From Streptomyces sp. Ag109_O5-10 (GTDB lineage: Bacteria; Actinomycetota; Actinomycetes; Streptomycetales; Streptomycetaceae), in NCBI RefSeq assembly GCF_900105755.1, contig NZ_FNTQ01000001.1, positions 5,270,001-5,334,000 on the forward strand: 64,000 bases of DNA, given 5' to 3'. Under the pieces are notes generated by a model. The model saw only the letters and a list, made by a program, of their open reading frames with translations. It searched no databases and was not told the origin of the DNA. The stretch's first letter is position 1; every line of letters begins with the position of its first letter. Below, one piece after another: positions 34,483 through 42,074 of this stretch. A program made the translations under genes and the position numbers.

Positions 34483-35235
34483 ATGGGCAGGAGCCGCAGA
34501 ACACTTCCGGAGGAGCTTCTGCTGCTGGCACTGGACCCGGCCACGGGTACCACTGCACAGCCGCAGTCGCTCGACCTCGGTCTGGCCGGAGCACAGCTAG
34601 TAGAGCTGGCGCTGGCCGGACGGATAGCCCCAGACGGGGATCGTATCGCCGTGGTGCAGCCACGGCCGACTGGAGATCCGACTTTGGACTGTGCGTTGGA
34701 GTTGCTGCGAAGGCGTGGCGCTCCCGTACGGGCTGTTCACTGGATCGGCGGGCCACGTCTCGGCCTTCGCCAGGTCTATCTCGCGCATCTGGAACGGTGC
34801 GGCATGGTCGCCGCCGTGGCGGGTCAGATGTGCGGGGTGCTGCCGACCACTCGCTACCAGGCGACGGACAACGCCGTCACCCGGGAGATCCGTGGCCGGC
34901 TGGATTCGGCGATCCGCACCGGCGTTCCGCCGGACCCGCGGACCGCGGCGCTCGCCGCGCTGGCCCACGCGGTCGGTCTCGGCAAGCACCTGTACCCGGG
35001 GAACGAGGGCCGCTCCTCGCGTTCCCGGTTGCGTGACCTGATCCGGCACGACCCGATGGGCGGGCTCGTGGCCCACGCCGTCATGGACGTGCAGAACGGC
35101 GCGGCCGCCCAGCCACGCCGCGCCCCGGCCCAGGCCGGACCGGGCGTCAGGTCCGCCGCACCGGAACCCGCACGCGGTGTTCCGATGCAACCGCGCCGAG
35201 GTGCGGGCGCGATGGCGCGCGCCGTGGTGCACTGA
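34483..35235 (+). CDS. GPP34 (GOLPH3-like) family protein
   Basis: A 250-residue protein of the GPP34 phosphoprotein family. The helix bundle begins LPEELLLLALDPATG and continues with LDLGLAGAQLVELALAGRIA, GDPTLDCALELLRRRG and the later helix DPRTAALAALAHAVGLGKHL. The eukaryotic relative binds PI4P at the Golgi. Streptomyces proteins are cytosolic and have unknown partners. The C-terminal 50 residues are Pro/Ala/Arg-rich. The ATG at 34483 has GGGGAGG correctly spaced; ATG 34479 is in another frame. A hairpin at 35304-35356 lies downstream. Confidence 0.92.
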   Translation: MGRSRRTLPEELLLLALDPATGTTAQPQSLDLGLAGAQLVELALAGRIAPDGDRIAVVQPRPTGDPTLDCALELLRRRGAPVRAVHWIGGPRLGLRQVYLAHLERCGMVAAVAGQMCGVLPTTRYQATDNAVTREIRGRLDSAIRTGVPPDPRTAALAALAHAVGLGKHLYPGNEGRSSRSRLRDLIRHDPMGGLVAHAVMDVQNGAAAQPRRAPAQAGPGVRSAAPEPARGVPMQPRRGAGAMARAVVH

Positions 35236-35303
35236 GCCGCAGTTCCACGGCAGCAACAGCCGGCGACACAGCACCCCTGAGACCCGGTTCGGGAGCCGCT
35301 GGT

Positions 35304-35356
35304 CCGAGCGGGGCGGCGGAGGCGTACGCAGTACGTGCCTCCACCGCCCCGCTCGG
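35304..35356 (+). terminator. Long hairpin terminator after the GPP34 gene
   Basis: Arms CCGAGCGGGGCGG (35304-35316) plus GGAGGC and the complementary GCCTCC plus CCGCCCCGCTCGG (35337-35356) form a 19-bp stem with a single C/A mismatch and a 13-nt loop. It lies 70 bp after the stop codon and before the next promoter. Confidence 0.85.
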
Positions 35357-35520
35357 CATTTCCGTGCGCAGGCCCGGAGAATCCGGAACGTGCCCGAACT
35401 GACGCGTACGCGCCGCATATCCGCCGTTTCCCAGCGGTAGGAAGCACCATGGTGGCAGTCTGCTCAGCAGCAGATACGCAAAGTGGTAGTTACAGGCAGG
35501 CAGCCGGAGGTGCACGTCCC

Positions 35521-36378
35521 GTGGCGTCCAATGTCAATCCCACCGTCAGGCGACGCCGGCTGGGCCAGGAGCTGCGCAGGCTCCGCGAGCTCAAGGGCAT
35601 GACGGCGGAGGAAGTTGCGGAGCGGTTGCTCGTTTCGCAGTCGAAGATCAGCCGCCTGGAGAACGGGCGCCGGAGCATCAGCCAGCGCGACGTCCGCGAC
35701 CTGTGCGGGGTGTACGAGGTCGAGGACCAGCGGGTCGTCGAGTCCCTGATGGAGATGGCCCGGGATTCGCGGCAGCAAGGCTGGTGGCACGCGTTCGGGG
35801 ACATCCCGTACAGCGTCTACATCGGTCTGGAGACCGACGCCGAGTCGCTGCGGGTGTACGAACCCCAGCTGGTCACCGGTCTGTTGCAGACCCGGGCGTA
35901 CGCCGAGGCCCTGGTACAGGGCGCGTTGCCGGAGACCTCCGCCGCCGACATCGAGAAGCGGGTCCAGGTCCGGATGCGGCGACAGGAACGTATCACCGCC
36001 GAGCACAACCCCCTGCGTCTGTGGGTGGTGCTCGACGAGGCCGCGCTGCGCCGGCTGGTCGGCAGCAGGCTGGTGATGCGCGAGCAGCTGGAGTACCTGA
36101 TCGAGATGTCCCAGCAGCCGCACATCACCGTCCAGGTGCTGCCCTTCGAGTGCGGCGCCCACCCCGGCCTCAACGGCCAGTACGCGATCCTGGAGTTCGC
36201 CGACGCGGCCGACTCCAGCGTCGTCTACCTGGAGGGCGTGACCAGCGACCTCTACCTGGAGAAGGCCCACGACGTGCAGAAGTACGCCGTGATGTACGAG
36301 CACCTGCGCGCCCAGTCGCTGAACGTCGAGCAGTCCCGGCAGTTCATCGCCGACGCGGCCAAGGAGTACGCCCGCTGA
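35521..36378 (+). CDS. XRE family regulator with DUF5753 domain
   Basis: A 285-residue protein with a helix-turn-helix at about residues 12-65 (LRELKGMTAEEVAERLLVSQ, then SKISRLENGRRSISQRDV) and a DUF5753 domain behind it (YEPQLVTGLLQTRAYAEALV, LWVVLDEAALRRLVGSRLVM, EYLIEMSQQPHITVQVLPF). The GTG at 35521 is ten bases after GGAGG; an ATG at 35449 is an alternative. It is the second XRE-DUF5753 regulator in this window, about 55% alike in pattern to the one at 21181 but paired in the other orientation, and a DUF397 gene follows 190 bp downstream. Confidence 0.92.
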   Translation: MASNVNPTVRRRRLGQELRRLRELKGMTAEEVAERLLVSQSKISRLENGRRSISQRDVRDLCGVYEVEDQRVVESLMEMARDSRQQGWWHAFGDIPYSVYIGLETDAESLRVYEPQLVTGLLQTRAYAEALVQGALPETSAADIEKRVQVRMRRQERITAEHNPLRLWVVLDEAALRRLVGSRLVMREQLEYLIEMSQQPHITVQVLPFECGAHPGLNGQYAILEFADAADSSVVYLEGVTSDLYLEKAHDVQKYAVMYEHLRAQSLNVEQSRQFIADAAKEYAR

Positions 36379-36567
36379 GGAAGTGGCGGACTGTACACCG
36401 GTGCCACGGTCCAGCGGAAGTCTCCAACGGAATATGCCACCCGGTCGAGTGAACGGGTACTCCAGGCGAGGAAGTTGGCTAGTAGCGTCGATCACGCCAG
36501 CCAGTCGGAAAGGTTGGCGTGAATCGCACTACAGCAAGCACCACAGCAACTCGCAACAGGAGTGGAC

Positions 36568-36759
36568 ATGGCACTGCTTCAGGGCGCCACGGAGACGTGG
36601 ACGAAGTCCTCCTATTCCGCAGGGAACGGGGCGTGCGTCGAGGTCAAGTCGCCGACGACCACGGGACTCGCCGTACGCGACTCCAAGGTCGAGGAGGGCC
36701 CGGTCCTCGCGTTCCCGGCCGGTGCGTGGAACGCCTTCGTGACCTCGGTCAAGGCGTAG
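36568..36759 (+). CDS. DUF397 domain protein
   Basis: A 63-residue DUF397 protein with TWTKSSYSAGNGACVEVKSP, then LAVRDSKVEEGPVLAFPAGA and a final WNAFV. It is the likely partner of the XRE regulator immediately upstream. AGGAG lies six bases before the ATG at 36568. Unlike the pair at 21 kb the two genes do not overlap, so they may have separate ribosome loading. Confidence 0.92.
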   Translation: MALLQGATETWTKSSYSAGNGACVEVKSPTTTGLAVRDSKVEEGPVLAFPAGAWNAFVTSVKA

Positions 36760-36905
36760 GGGGCATTCGCTGACCCACCGCTTCACGTTCCCGACAAACA
36801 CAACTGCACAGCCACAACTGCACAAGCGTCACCCGGAGCCCTCTCGACCAGCCCGCCGTCCTTGCCGAGGGGGCTCGGCTTGTGCCCGCCCCCGCCGGCC
36901 GGCTC

Positions 36906-37808
36906 TCACCGCACGGGGAACGCGACGTCGCACACCGGGTCCTGCGGTCCGGCCGCGTCCCAGTCCGCGAAGTAGACCTCCCGGCACGGGCCGTCGTACG
37001 CCAGACCCTCCCGCCCGGCGATCCACCGCTCCACCGCCTCGAAGGCCGCCAGGATCTGCGGATGCGCCACCTGCGCCTTGCTGATCCGCGTGTACGCCAG
37101 CGTGCGCGCCGGCTCGACCCGCACCGCCGTCTCCCAGGCCCGCCCGTGCCGCTCGGCCCAGGCCCGGGCCGCCGCCTCGTCCGCCACCGGGACACAGGCC
37201 TCGGCGGGCCCGTCGCTCTCCACGGACACCTCGGCGTGGTAGACGACGAACGGCGCCCCGGTCACACCCCCGCACTCCCGGGCCGCCGCCTCCAGCCGGC
37301 CCAGCGAGGCGCCGATCCAGGCGGGCAGCTCGTCCGCCAGCGTGTGCCGCGTCTCGGTGATCACCACCTGGGCCGGCACCTCGACCGTCTCCACCGTGAA
37401 CGTCCCGTACATCTCCGTACTCCCTCCGGACAGCCGTCCACGGAGGTATGCGGCGAGCGTCCGCTGTCCGGCGACCCGCGCCTCGACGTCCGCCCAGTAG
37501 CCGGTCAGCAGCCCGGCGGCGGTGTCACCGTCCGCCGTCTCCGCGGCCGCGACGACGTCGGCGATCCGCGCCAGCGGCATGTCCAGCTGGCGCAGCAGCG
37601 CCACCAGCCGGGCGCGCTCCACCTGGCCGGCGCGGTAGTACCGGTAGCCGGTCGCCTCGTCGACGTGCGCCGGGGCCAGCAGCCCGAGCCGGTCGTAAAG
37701 CCGCAGGGCCTTCGCCGAGAGCCGGGAGCGCGCGGCGAACGCGCCGATCGTGAGCAGCTCCTCGTCCACGACGTCCACCCTGTCCTCCACGGCCGCATCC
37801 TCCGTCAC
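36906..37808 (-). CDS. MerR family regulator with GyrI-like effector-binding domain
   Basis: A 300-residue one-component regulator of the BltR/BmrR type. The N-terminal MerR domain is typical: LLTIGAFAARSRLSAKALRL, then YDRLGLLAPAHVDEATGYRY and RQLDMPLARIADVVAA. A coiled-coil linker follows. The C-terminal domain (VETVEVPAQVVITETRHTLA to PCREVYFADWD) is GyrI-like and would bind small hydrophobic ligands. The GTG at 37808 is the best start. It probably regulates itself or an unlinked efflux gene, as no transporter is adjacent. Confidence 0.92.
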   Translation of the reverse strand: MTEDAAVEDRVDVVDEELLTIGAFAARSRLSAKALRLYDRLGLLAPAHVDEATGYRYYRAGQVERARLVALLRQLDMPLARIADVVAAAETADGDTAAGLLTGYWADVEARVAGQRTLAAYLRGRLSGGSTEMYGTFTVETVEVPAQVVITETRHTLADELPAWIGASLGRLEAAARECGGVTGAPFVVYHAEVSVESDGPAEACVPVADEAAARAWAERHGRAWETAVRVEPARTLAYTRISKAQVAHPQILAAFEAVERWIAGREGLAYDGPCREVYFADWDAAGPQDPVCDVAFPVR

Positions 37809-37888
37809 CGGGCGGATCCGTTCCGCCCGGCGATCAGGAGGCTCGTCCCTGCCCCAGGGGCAAGGTCAAGCCGCGGCCGGACCCGCTG

Positions 37889-38395
37889 TCAGGCGAGGGC
37901 CGCCTCCACCGCCGCCACGACCTCCGCCGACTCCGGCTCGGTCTGCGGCGCGAACCGGGCGACGACCTGTCCGTCCCGGCCGACCAGGAACTTCTCGAAG
38001 TTCCAGCGGATGTCCCCGGTGTGCCCCTCGCCGTCGGCGAACCCGACCAGACGCTCGTAGAGCGGGTGCCGGCCCGCGCCGTTCACCTCGACCTTCTCGG
38101 TCATCGGGAAGGTCACGCCGTACGTGGCCGAGCAGAACTCGGCGATCTCCTCGGCGCTGCCGGGCTCCTGGCCCATGAACTGGTTGCAGGGCACCCCGAG
38201 CACGGTGAAGCCCTGGTCCGCGTACCGCTCCTGGAGCTTCTCCAGACCGTTGTACTGCGGGGTCAGGCCGCACTTGGAGGCCACGTTGACAATGAGCACG
38301 GCCTTGCCGCCGTAGTCCGGCAGACCGGCCGAGCCGCCCTGCAGCGCACCGATCTCCACGTCGAGCACGGACTCGTTGTTCTCAGAAGTCGTCAT
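37889..38395 (-). CDS. Glutathione peroxidase family peroxidase (Cys type)
   Basis: A 168-residue thiol peroxidase of the GPx family, using Cys instead of Sec. The active-site cysteine is in NVASKCGLTPQY. The other members of the catalytic tetrad are Gln in VLGVPCNQFMGQ, Trp in IRWNFEKFLV and the following Asn. Actinobacteria lack glutathione, so it is probably thioredoxin-dependent and reduces lipid or hydrogen peroxides. It lies 80 bp downstream of the MerR gene in the same direction as part of no clear operon. Confidence 0.95.
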   Translation of the reverse strand: MTTSENNESVLDVEIGALQGGSAGLPDYGGKAVLIVNVASKCGLTPQYNGLEKLQERYADQGFTVLGVPCNQFMGQEPGSAEEIAEFCSATYGVTFPMTEKVEVNGAGRHPLYERLVGFADGEGHTGDIRWNFEKFLVGRDGQVVARFAPQTEPESAEVVAAVEAALA

Positions 38396-38619
38396 ACGCG
38401 GATGCTAACTCCGCCGGGCGGCCGTCCGGGTTCCGGCCTCGGCCGGCACGTCCCCGTCCGCCGTCCGCCCGTAGAGTCCCCAGGCCCAGCCGCCCGGACC
38501 ACCCGCGTGGCGGACCGCACTCGGCCGGCACGCCGGCGGGGTCGGTGTTTCGGCTCACCTCGCCCGCCCGCGCGACGACACTCCTCGCGGCGGCGTCCCT
38601 CGCGGTGACGCCGGCGCCG

Positions 38620-39555
38620 CTACGGCCGCTCGACGGGAGCGGACGGCTCCGCTGCCGGTTCCCTCGGCGCCGTGAGCTCTCCGGCCGGCCCGAACTTGTC
38701 GGCCACGGCTGCGATCTGCTCGATCCCGGACTTGAGCGCGGCCGACCCGTCCGGCCCGTCCAGTTCGCGCTCGTTCTTCTCGACCTCCTGGTCGAGCCGC
38801 TTGGTCGCCCGCTCGAAGTAGCGCAGCAGCTCGACCGGGAAGGGCATCACGAGCGTGGAGTTCTTCTCGGCGGCGACCTCGACGACGGTCTGCAGGAGGC
38901 GCAGCTGCATCGCCTCCGGGGTCTCCGACATGATCCGGGAGGCGTTGGCGAGCTGCTGCGCGGCCTGGAACTCGCCGTCGGCCGTGATGACCCGGGCCCG
39001 CCGCTCCCGCTCCGCCTCGGCCTGCCGGGACATGGACCGCTTCAGCGACTCCGGGAGCTGTACGTCCTTGATCTCGACGCGGTCGATGTGGATGCCCCAC
39101 TCGGCGGCCGGGCTGTCGATCATCAGGGCGAGCCCCTCGTGCAGCCGCTCCCGGTCGGTCAGCAGGTCGTCCAGGTCGCTCTTGCCGATGATGGAGCGGA
39201 GCGAGGACTGGGCGACCTGGCCGACGGCGAACACGTAGTCCTGCACCTCGATGGCCGCGCGGACCGGATCGGTGACCCGGAAGTAGACGACGGCGTCGAC
39301 CTTCACCGAGACGTTGTCCTTGGTGATGCCCTCCTGCGTGGGCACCGGCATGGTGACCACCTGCACGTTCACCTTGCGCATCCGGTCGACGAAGGGGACG
39401 AGGAAGGTGATCCCGGGGCGGCGGAATTCCGGCTGCGCCTTGCCCAGGCGGAACACGACCCCACGCTCGACCTGGTTGACCACCCGCATCCCGCTGCGCA
39501 GCACGAGCAGGGCGGCCACGACCACCAGTACGACCCCTACAACGGCGCCGTCCAT
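38620..39555 (-). CDS. SPFH/slipin (stomatin-like) membrane protein
   Basis: A 311-residue stomatin-type protein: an N-terminal hydrophobic helix (VVGVVLVVVAALLVLRSGM) and a SPFH domain (VVNQVERGVVFRLGKAQPEF, ITFLVPFVDRMRKVNVQVVT, KDNVSVKVDAVVYFRVTDP). A Glu/Arg/Ala coiled coil follows, ending in the usual MPFPVELLRYFERA. Slipins form membrane-bound oligomeric rings and often pair with NfeD proteins. No NfeD gene is adjacent here, but an NfeD-like/flotillin pair lies 3.7 kb away. GGAG lies seven bases before the ATG at 39555. Confidence 0.93.
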   Translation of the reverse strand: MDGAVVGVVLVVVAALLVLRSGMRVVNQVERGVVFRLGKAQPEFRRPGITFLVPFVDRMRKVNVQVVTMPVPTQEGITKDNVSVKVDAVVYFRVTDPVRAAIEVQDYVFAVGQVAQSSLRSIIGKSDLDDLLTDRERLHEGLALMIDSPAAEWGIHIDRVEIKDVQLPESLKRSMSRQAEAERERRARVITADGEFQAAQQLANASRIMSETPEAMQLRLLQTVVEVAAEKNSTLVMPFPVELLRYFERATKRLDQEVEKNERELDGPDGSAALKSGIEQIAAVADKFGPAGELTAPREPAAEPSAPVERP

Positions 39556-39780
39556 GGGCACACTCCATTCTCGACGTGATCCGGACAAGGAAGAGGACAC
39601 GTCCGGGCCCTGCCGGGATGCGGGTGCCGGCGTTAGGAGTGCGTAAAGAAAACCGGCTCGCCAAGGGGGGCGAGAGCGCGCGCTCGGGCTCACCGGGAAC
39701 GTCGCGATCTCCGGCCCCGACACCCCGAGGCCGCGCCTGCTGCCTGGACCGCTTCGGCGCCCGCCCTCACCCGCATGGGC

Positions 39781-39786
39781 TATGAT
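39781..39786 (+). promoter_or_regulatory. Candidate -10 element of the tRNA-like gene promoter
   Basis: TATGAT, one base from the TATAAT consensus and notable in this GC-rich context, lies 42 bp before the 5' end of the tRNA-like sequence. No good -35 element is found at the usual spacing. It is the only clear -10 in the 270-bp intergenic space. Confidence 0.5.
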
Positions 39787-39827
39787 CATTCCAGAGCTGG
39801 TCGGCCCGGTGCGGTCCGTCCGGTACT

Positions 39828-39897
39828 GCGTTGGTGGTCCAAGGAAAGACGCCCCGCTTCCTGCGGGGAAATGCAGGTGCAAGGCCTGCCCGGCGCT
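39828..39897 (+). tRNA. Unusual tRNA-Gly(UCC)-like gene, 70 nt
   Basis: The sequence folds into a cloverleaf. Acceptor stem GCGTTGG (39828-39834) pairs with CCGGCGC (39890-39896), with two G-U pairs. The D arm is 39837-39850 and keeps A14, G18, G19 and A21. The anticodon stem CCCCG/CGGGG encloses CTTCCTG with U33 and anticodon UCC at 39859-39861. The T arm is GCAGG/CCTGC, and the discriminator is U as in bacterial tRNA-Gly. Oddities: a T loop TGCAAGG lacking T55, a pyrimidine at position 37, a 4-nt variable loop, and CCG not CCA at the 3' end. It may be a specialised or decayed tRNA. A -10-like TATGAT precedes it and a hairpin terminator follows. Confidence 0.55.
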
Positions 39898-39906
39898 CCG
39901 TCCCCG

Positions 39907-39931
39907 AGGCCCGTCCACACCGGACGGGCCT
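39907..39931 (+). terminator. Hairpin terminator after the tRNA-like gene
   Basis: AGGCCCGTCC (39907-39916) and GGACGGGCCT (39922-39931) form a 10-bp stem around a 5-nt loop, followed by TTGTG. The position ten bases after the tRNA-like 3' end supports an independent small transcript. Confidence 0.8.
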
Positions 39932-39950
39932 TGTGCGTTGCCCGGGACCG

Positions 39951-40169
39951 TCACGTCTCCGGCCCCCACCACTCCGGCCCGCCGCCCCGCCAGTCGATCC
40001 ACGGCGCGCGCGCCACATCCGACGAATCCACCTCCAGCCCGGCCCGGCGCAGGAACTCGGCGACGTCGGTCAGGTTGTGCGCCAGCCCGAGGATCTCGCC
40101 GTCCACGCGCACGCGCCGGCCACCCGTCGGTGACGGCGGATGCACGATCACCCGTAGCGGCCCGGACAT
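39951..40169 (-). CDS. Small conserved hypothetical protein
   Basis: A 72-residue protein reading LRVIVHPPSPTGGRRVRVDG, then EILGLAHNLTDVAEFLRRAG and the tail PWIDWRGGGPEWWGPET. The pattern is one strand pair and one helix, and close relatives are common in Streptomyces with no known function. The ATG at 40169 matches those starts; an in-frame ATG at 40217 is possible but gives non-conserved residues. Confidence 0.75.
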   Translation of the reverse strand: MSGPLRVIVHPPSPTGGRRVRVDGEILGLAHNLTDVAEFLRRAGLEVDSSDVARAPWIDWRGGGPEWWGPET

Positions 40170-40227
40170 GTCTTCAGGATCATCCGGGATGTACGGTCCC
40201 GCACTCCAGCACGCCATCCGAGCCCCC

Positions 40228-40428
40228 TCAGTTCCCCAGGTCCCGAAGCTCCCGCCACGCGGCGGGGCTCGGCCGCCGCTGCCGCCAGTAGGGATGGAAG
40301 TACACCTCCGCCGACAGCCGGTACAGCCGCCGCCGCAACTCGGTACGCCCGGGCCGCGCGGCGAGCTGCCGGTAGGTGGCGCTCCATTCCTGCTGCGCCC
40401 GGGCCAGGTCCACGGGAAACGATCGCAT
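40228..40428 (-). CDS. Small hypothetical protein
   Basis: A 66-residue basic, Trp/Tyr-rich helical protein (RAQQEWSATYRQLAARPGRT, then LYRLSAEVYFHPYWRQRRPS). Relatives of this small type occur in streptomycetes; function unknown. It is transcribed toward, and 58 bp upstream of, the preceding small gene, so the two may be one unit. The start is the ATG at 40428; 40440 is an alternative. Confidence 0.65.
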   Translation of the reverse strand: MRSFPVDLARAQQEWSATYRQLAARPGRTELRRRLYRLSAEVYFHPYWRQRRPSPAAWRELRDLGN

Positions 40429-40440
40429 GGCCGAATTCAA

Positions 40441-40746
40441 GCACGTGTTCGATTTTCGAGTCCATCGGGCCTCGGCGTCGCCCGGAAGGTCCGGCCGAAC
40501 GCCTCAGTCCGCCCTTGAGTGCCTCAGCCGGCCACTCCGGCCCGCGGCGGCTCCACGCCAAAGACTGTGCCGTGCGGGTTCGGCGGCATGTCGATCGGCG
40601 GGCCTCCCGTTCGACGCTTGAGCAGAGGCGCGGCCCGCGAAGCAGAAGCCGGGCAGGCCGCGGCTCCGCGATCAACAAGCGCTGTCCATTCGTCGACCCA
40701 CGGTTCGGGTCGCCGGCCACGAAGCCGGCCGCCCCGAGGAGCAACC
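40441..40746. other. Intergenic region without a recognisable gene
   Basis: The 306 bp between divergent genes hold no convincing coding frame on either strand. It must carry the promoters of the small minus-strand genes and of the reductase gene. A GAGGAG ribosome site lies at its right end. Confidence 0.5.
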
Positions 40747-41313
40747 ATGCAGATTCGCGCCCGTATGAGCATGAGCGCCGATGGCTACGTGACCACACCC
40801 AACGGGTGGCCCGCCCTGACCGCCGACCCCGCGTTCGTCTCCGGCGAAAGCCACGGTATCCGGGAGTTCCTCGCGGACTGCGAGGCGGCGCTGATGGGCC
40901 GCACCACCTTCGAACCCGCGCTGACCAACGACCGCTGGCCGTGGCCGAACCTCGACGTGTTCGTACTCGGCTCACACCGCCCGGCCGGTACCCCCGACCA
41001 CGTCACCACCGACAGTGACCCGGTGCGGCTGCTGGAGAAGCTCCGCTCGGCCAACCGGGGCGGCGATGTCCACCTCATCGGGGGCCCGCGGACGATCGGG
41101 GCGTTCCATGCCCTGGGCGCACTCGACACCCTCGAACTGGTCGTACTGCCGATGCTGTTCGGCGGTGGGACGCACCTGACACCCATGCTCGGGCCCGACA
41201 CCGGGCTGACCTTCCAGCGCGAGCGCGTCCTCCCCGGTGGTTCGGTGGAGATCGTCTACTCCTGCCGGGGCAGGCGCACCGACCTTCCGAGCAAGCCCGT
41301 CAGCCAGCGCTGA
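40747..41313 (+). CDS. Dihydrofolate reductase-like protein (RibD C-terminal family)
   Basis: A 188-residue protein of the RibD-C/DHFR-like family. The beginning IRARMSMSADGYVTTPNGWP, the NADPH-binding segment VHLIGGPRTIGAFHALGALD and the end LPGGSVEIVYSCRGR are typical. Many such Streptomyces proteins are called deaminase or dihydrofolate reductase family and their substrates are unknown. GAGGAG lies six bases before the ATG. Encoded alone. Confidence 0.88.
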   Translation: MQIRARMSMSADGYVTTPNGWPALTADPAFVSGESHGIREFLADCEAALMGRTTFEPALTNDRWPWPNLDVFVLGSHRPAGTPDHVTTDSDPVRLLEKLRSANRGGDVHLIGGPRTIGAFHALGALDTLELVVLPMLFGGGTHLTPMLGPDTGLTFQRERVLPGGSVEIVYSCRGRRTDLPSKPVSQR

Positions 41314-41496
41314 TCTCGGCGGCGGCCACCGACCGGCCGTTCGGGTAGCCGTCGTGGGTGTCGGTGGGCCGTCGGGCGGTCGGTGGTGCTGTCGGTGATC
41401 CGTAGGCGATGCGTCGGGGGCCGCTGGAACCGTGGCTGGCGAGCCGTCCTGCCGGGCGGCCGCGGCCGCCTGCGACAGCAAGGCAGCCCCGCCGCC

Positions 41497-41978
41497 ATGT
41501 CGTCCACCTCCTCCGCCCCGCCCTGGGACGTCCGACGGCTCCCGCGTGCCGACGGCAGCGTCTTCCTGGTCACCGGCGACCCCGGCACGACCGCCGGTCC
41601 AGGTGCGGACCGCCGGTGCGCGTCTCCGCGGCGCACCGGCCGCGCTCCTCGACCGCCGGTGCGCGTCCCCGTGGCGCACCGGCCGCGCTCCTCGACCGCC
41701 GGTCCAGGTGCGGACCGCCGGTGCGCGTCTCCGCGGCGCACCCGGCCGCGCTCCTCGTCCAGGGCGAGGACGCCGGTGCCTGGCCCGCGGTCCGGGCTGT
41801 GCTCGACCGCGCCGTGCGCGGCGGGCAGTTGTGGGGCCCCCGGGTCCCCGGCCTGCGGGGCCGCCCGCGAGACGAACGGGTGTGGCCCCGCCTCACCGAA
41901 GCCTCCGTCGCGGCGCGGCTGTGGGACACCAGCCGCGACCTGACCGGCGTCGATCCCGCCCACGGCGGTGCCCCGTAA
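41497..41978 (+). pseudogene. Short-chain dehydrogenase pseudogene with internal deletion and repeat array
   Basis: The N-terminus SAPPWDVRRLPRADGSVFLV followed by TGD matches the opening of an SDR that continues with the glycine-rich turn. The reading then enters repetitive sequence at 41589. The C-terminal end is readable in another frame: LLVQGEDAGAWPAVRAVLDR, then RVWPRLTEASVAARLWDTSR and DLTGVDPA, a typical SDR tail. The whole catalytic core (about 550 bp expected) is absent, replaced by 170 bp of 43-bp repeats. The gene cannot be active. Confidence 0.75.
41589..41756. repeat. 43-bp tandem repeat array inside the SDR pseudogene
   Basis: Three copies of a 43-bp unit beginning GACCGCCGGTGCGCGT and ending GGCCGCGCTCCTC lie at 41608-41650, 41651-41693 and 41713-41756, the last with one extra base. 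A 19-bp segment GACCGCCGGTCCAGGTGCG precedes the first and third copies (41589 and 41694). Copies are nearly identical, pointing to recent amplification. Confidence 0.9.
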
Positions 41979-42012
41979 GGGGCGCGAGGAACCGCGCGGC
42001 CGGCCACGGCGG
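41975..42012. repeat. Dispersed intergenic repeat, copy 3 (inverted)
   Basis: The segment CCCCGTAAGGGGCGCGAGGA then ACCGCGCGGCCGGCCACGGC is the reverse complement type of the elements at 1655 and 4262. It again lies between convergent gene ends and contains a CCCC-TTAC-GGGG-like small palindrome. Confidence 0.6.
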
Positions 42013-42074
42013 CGCCGCAGCCGGCCTACGGCCCGCCGCGGCGCTTCCAGATGTCGGCGCTTCCCGCGGAGCGG

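Noticed and set aside
39775-40518. Long plus-strand open frame covering the tRNA-like gene and small genes
   Set aside because: Arg/Pro-rich composition typical of a high-GC shadow, crosses a terminator hairpin and lies opposite two better small genes.
41589-41756. Tandem units that could suggest a CRISPR array
   Set aside because: Repeats are directly adjacent with no unique spacers, and no cas genes are present.
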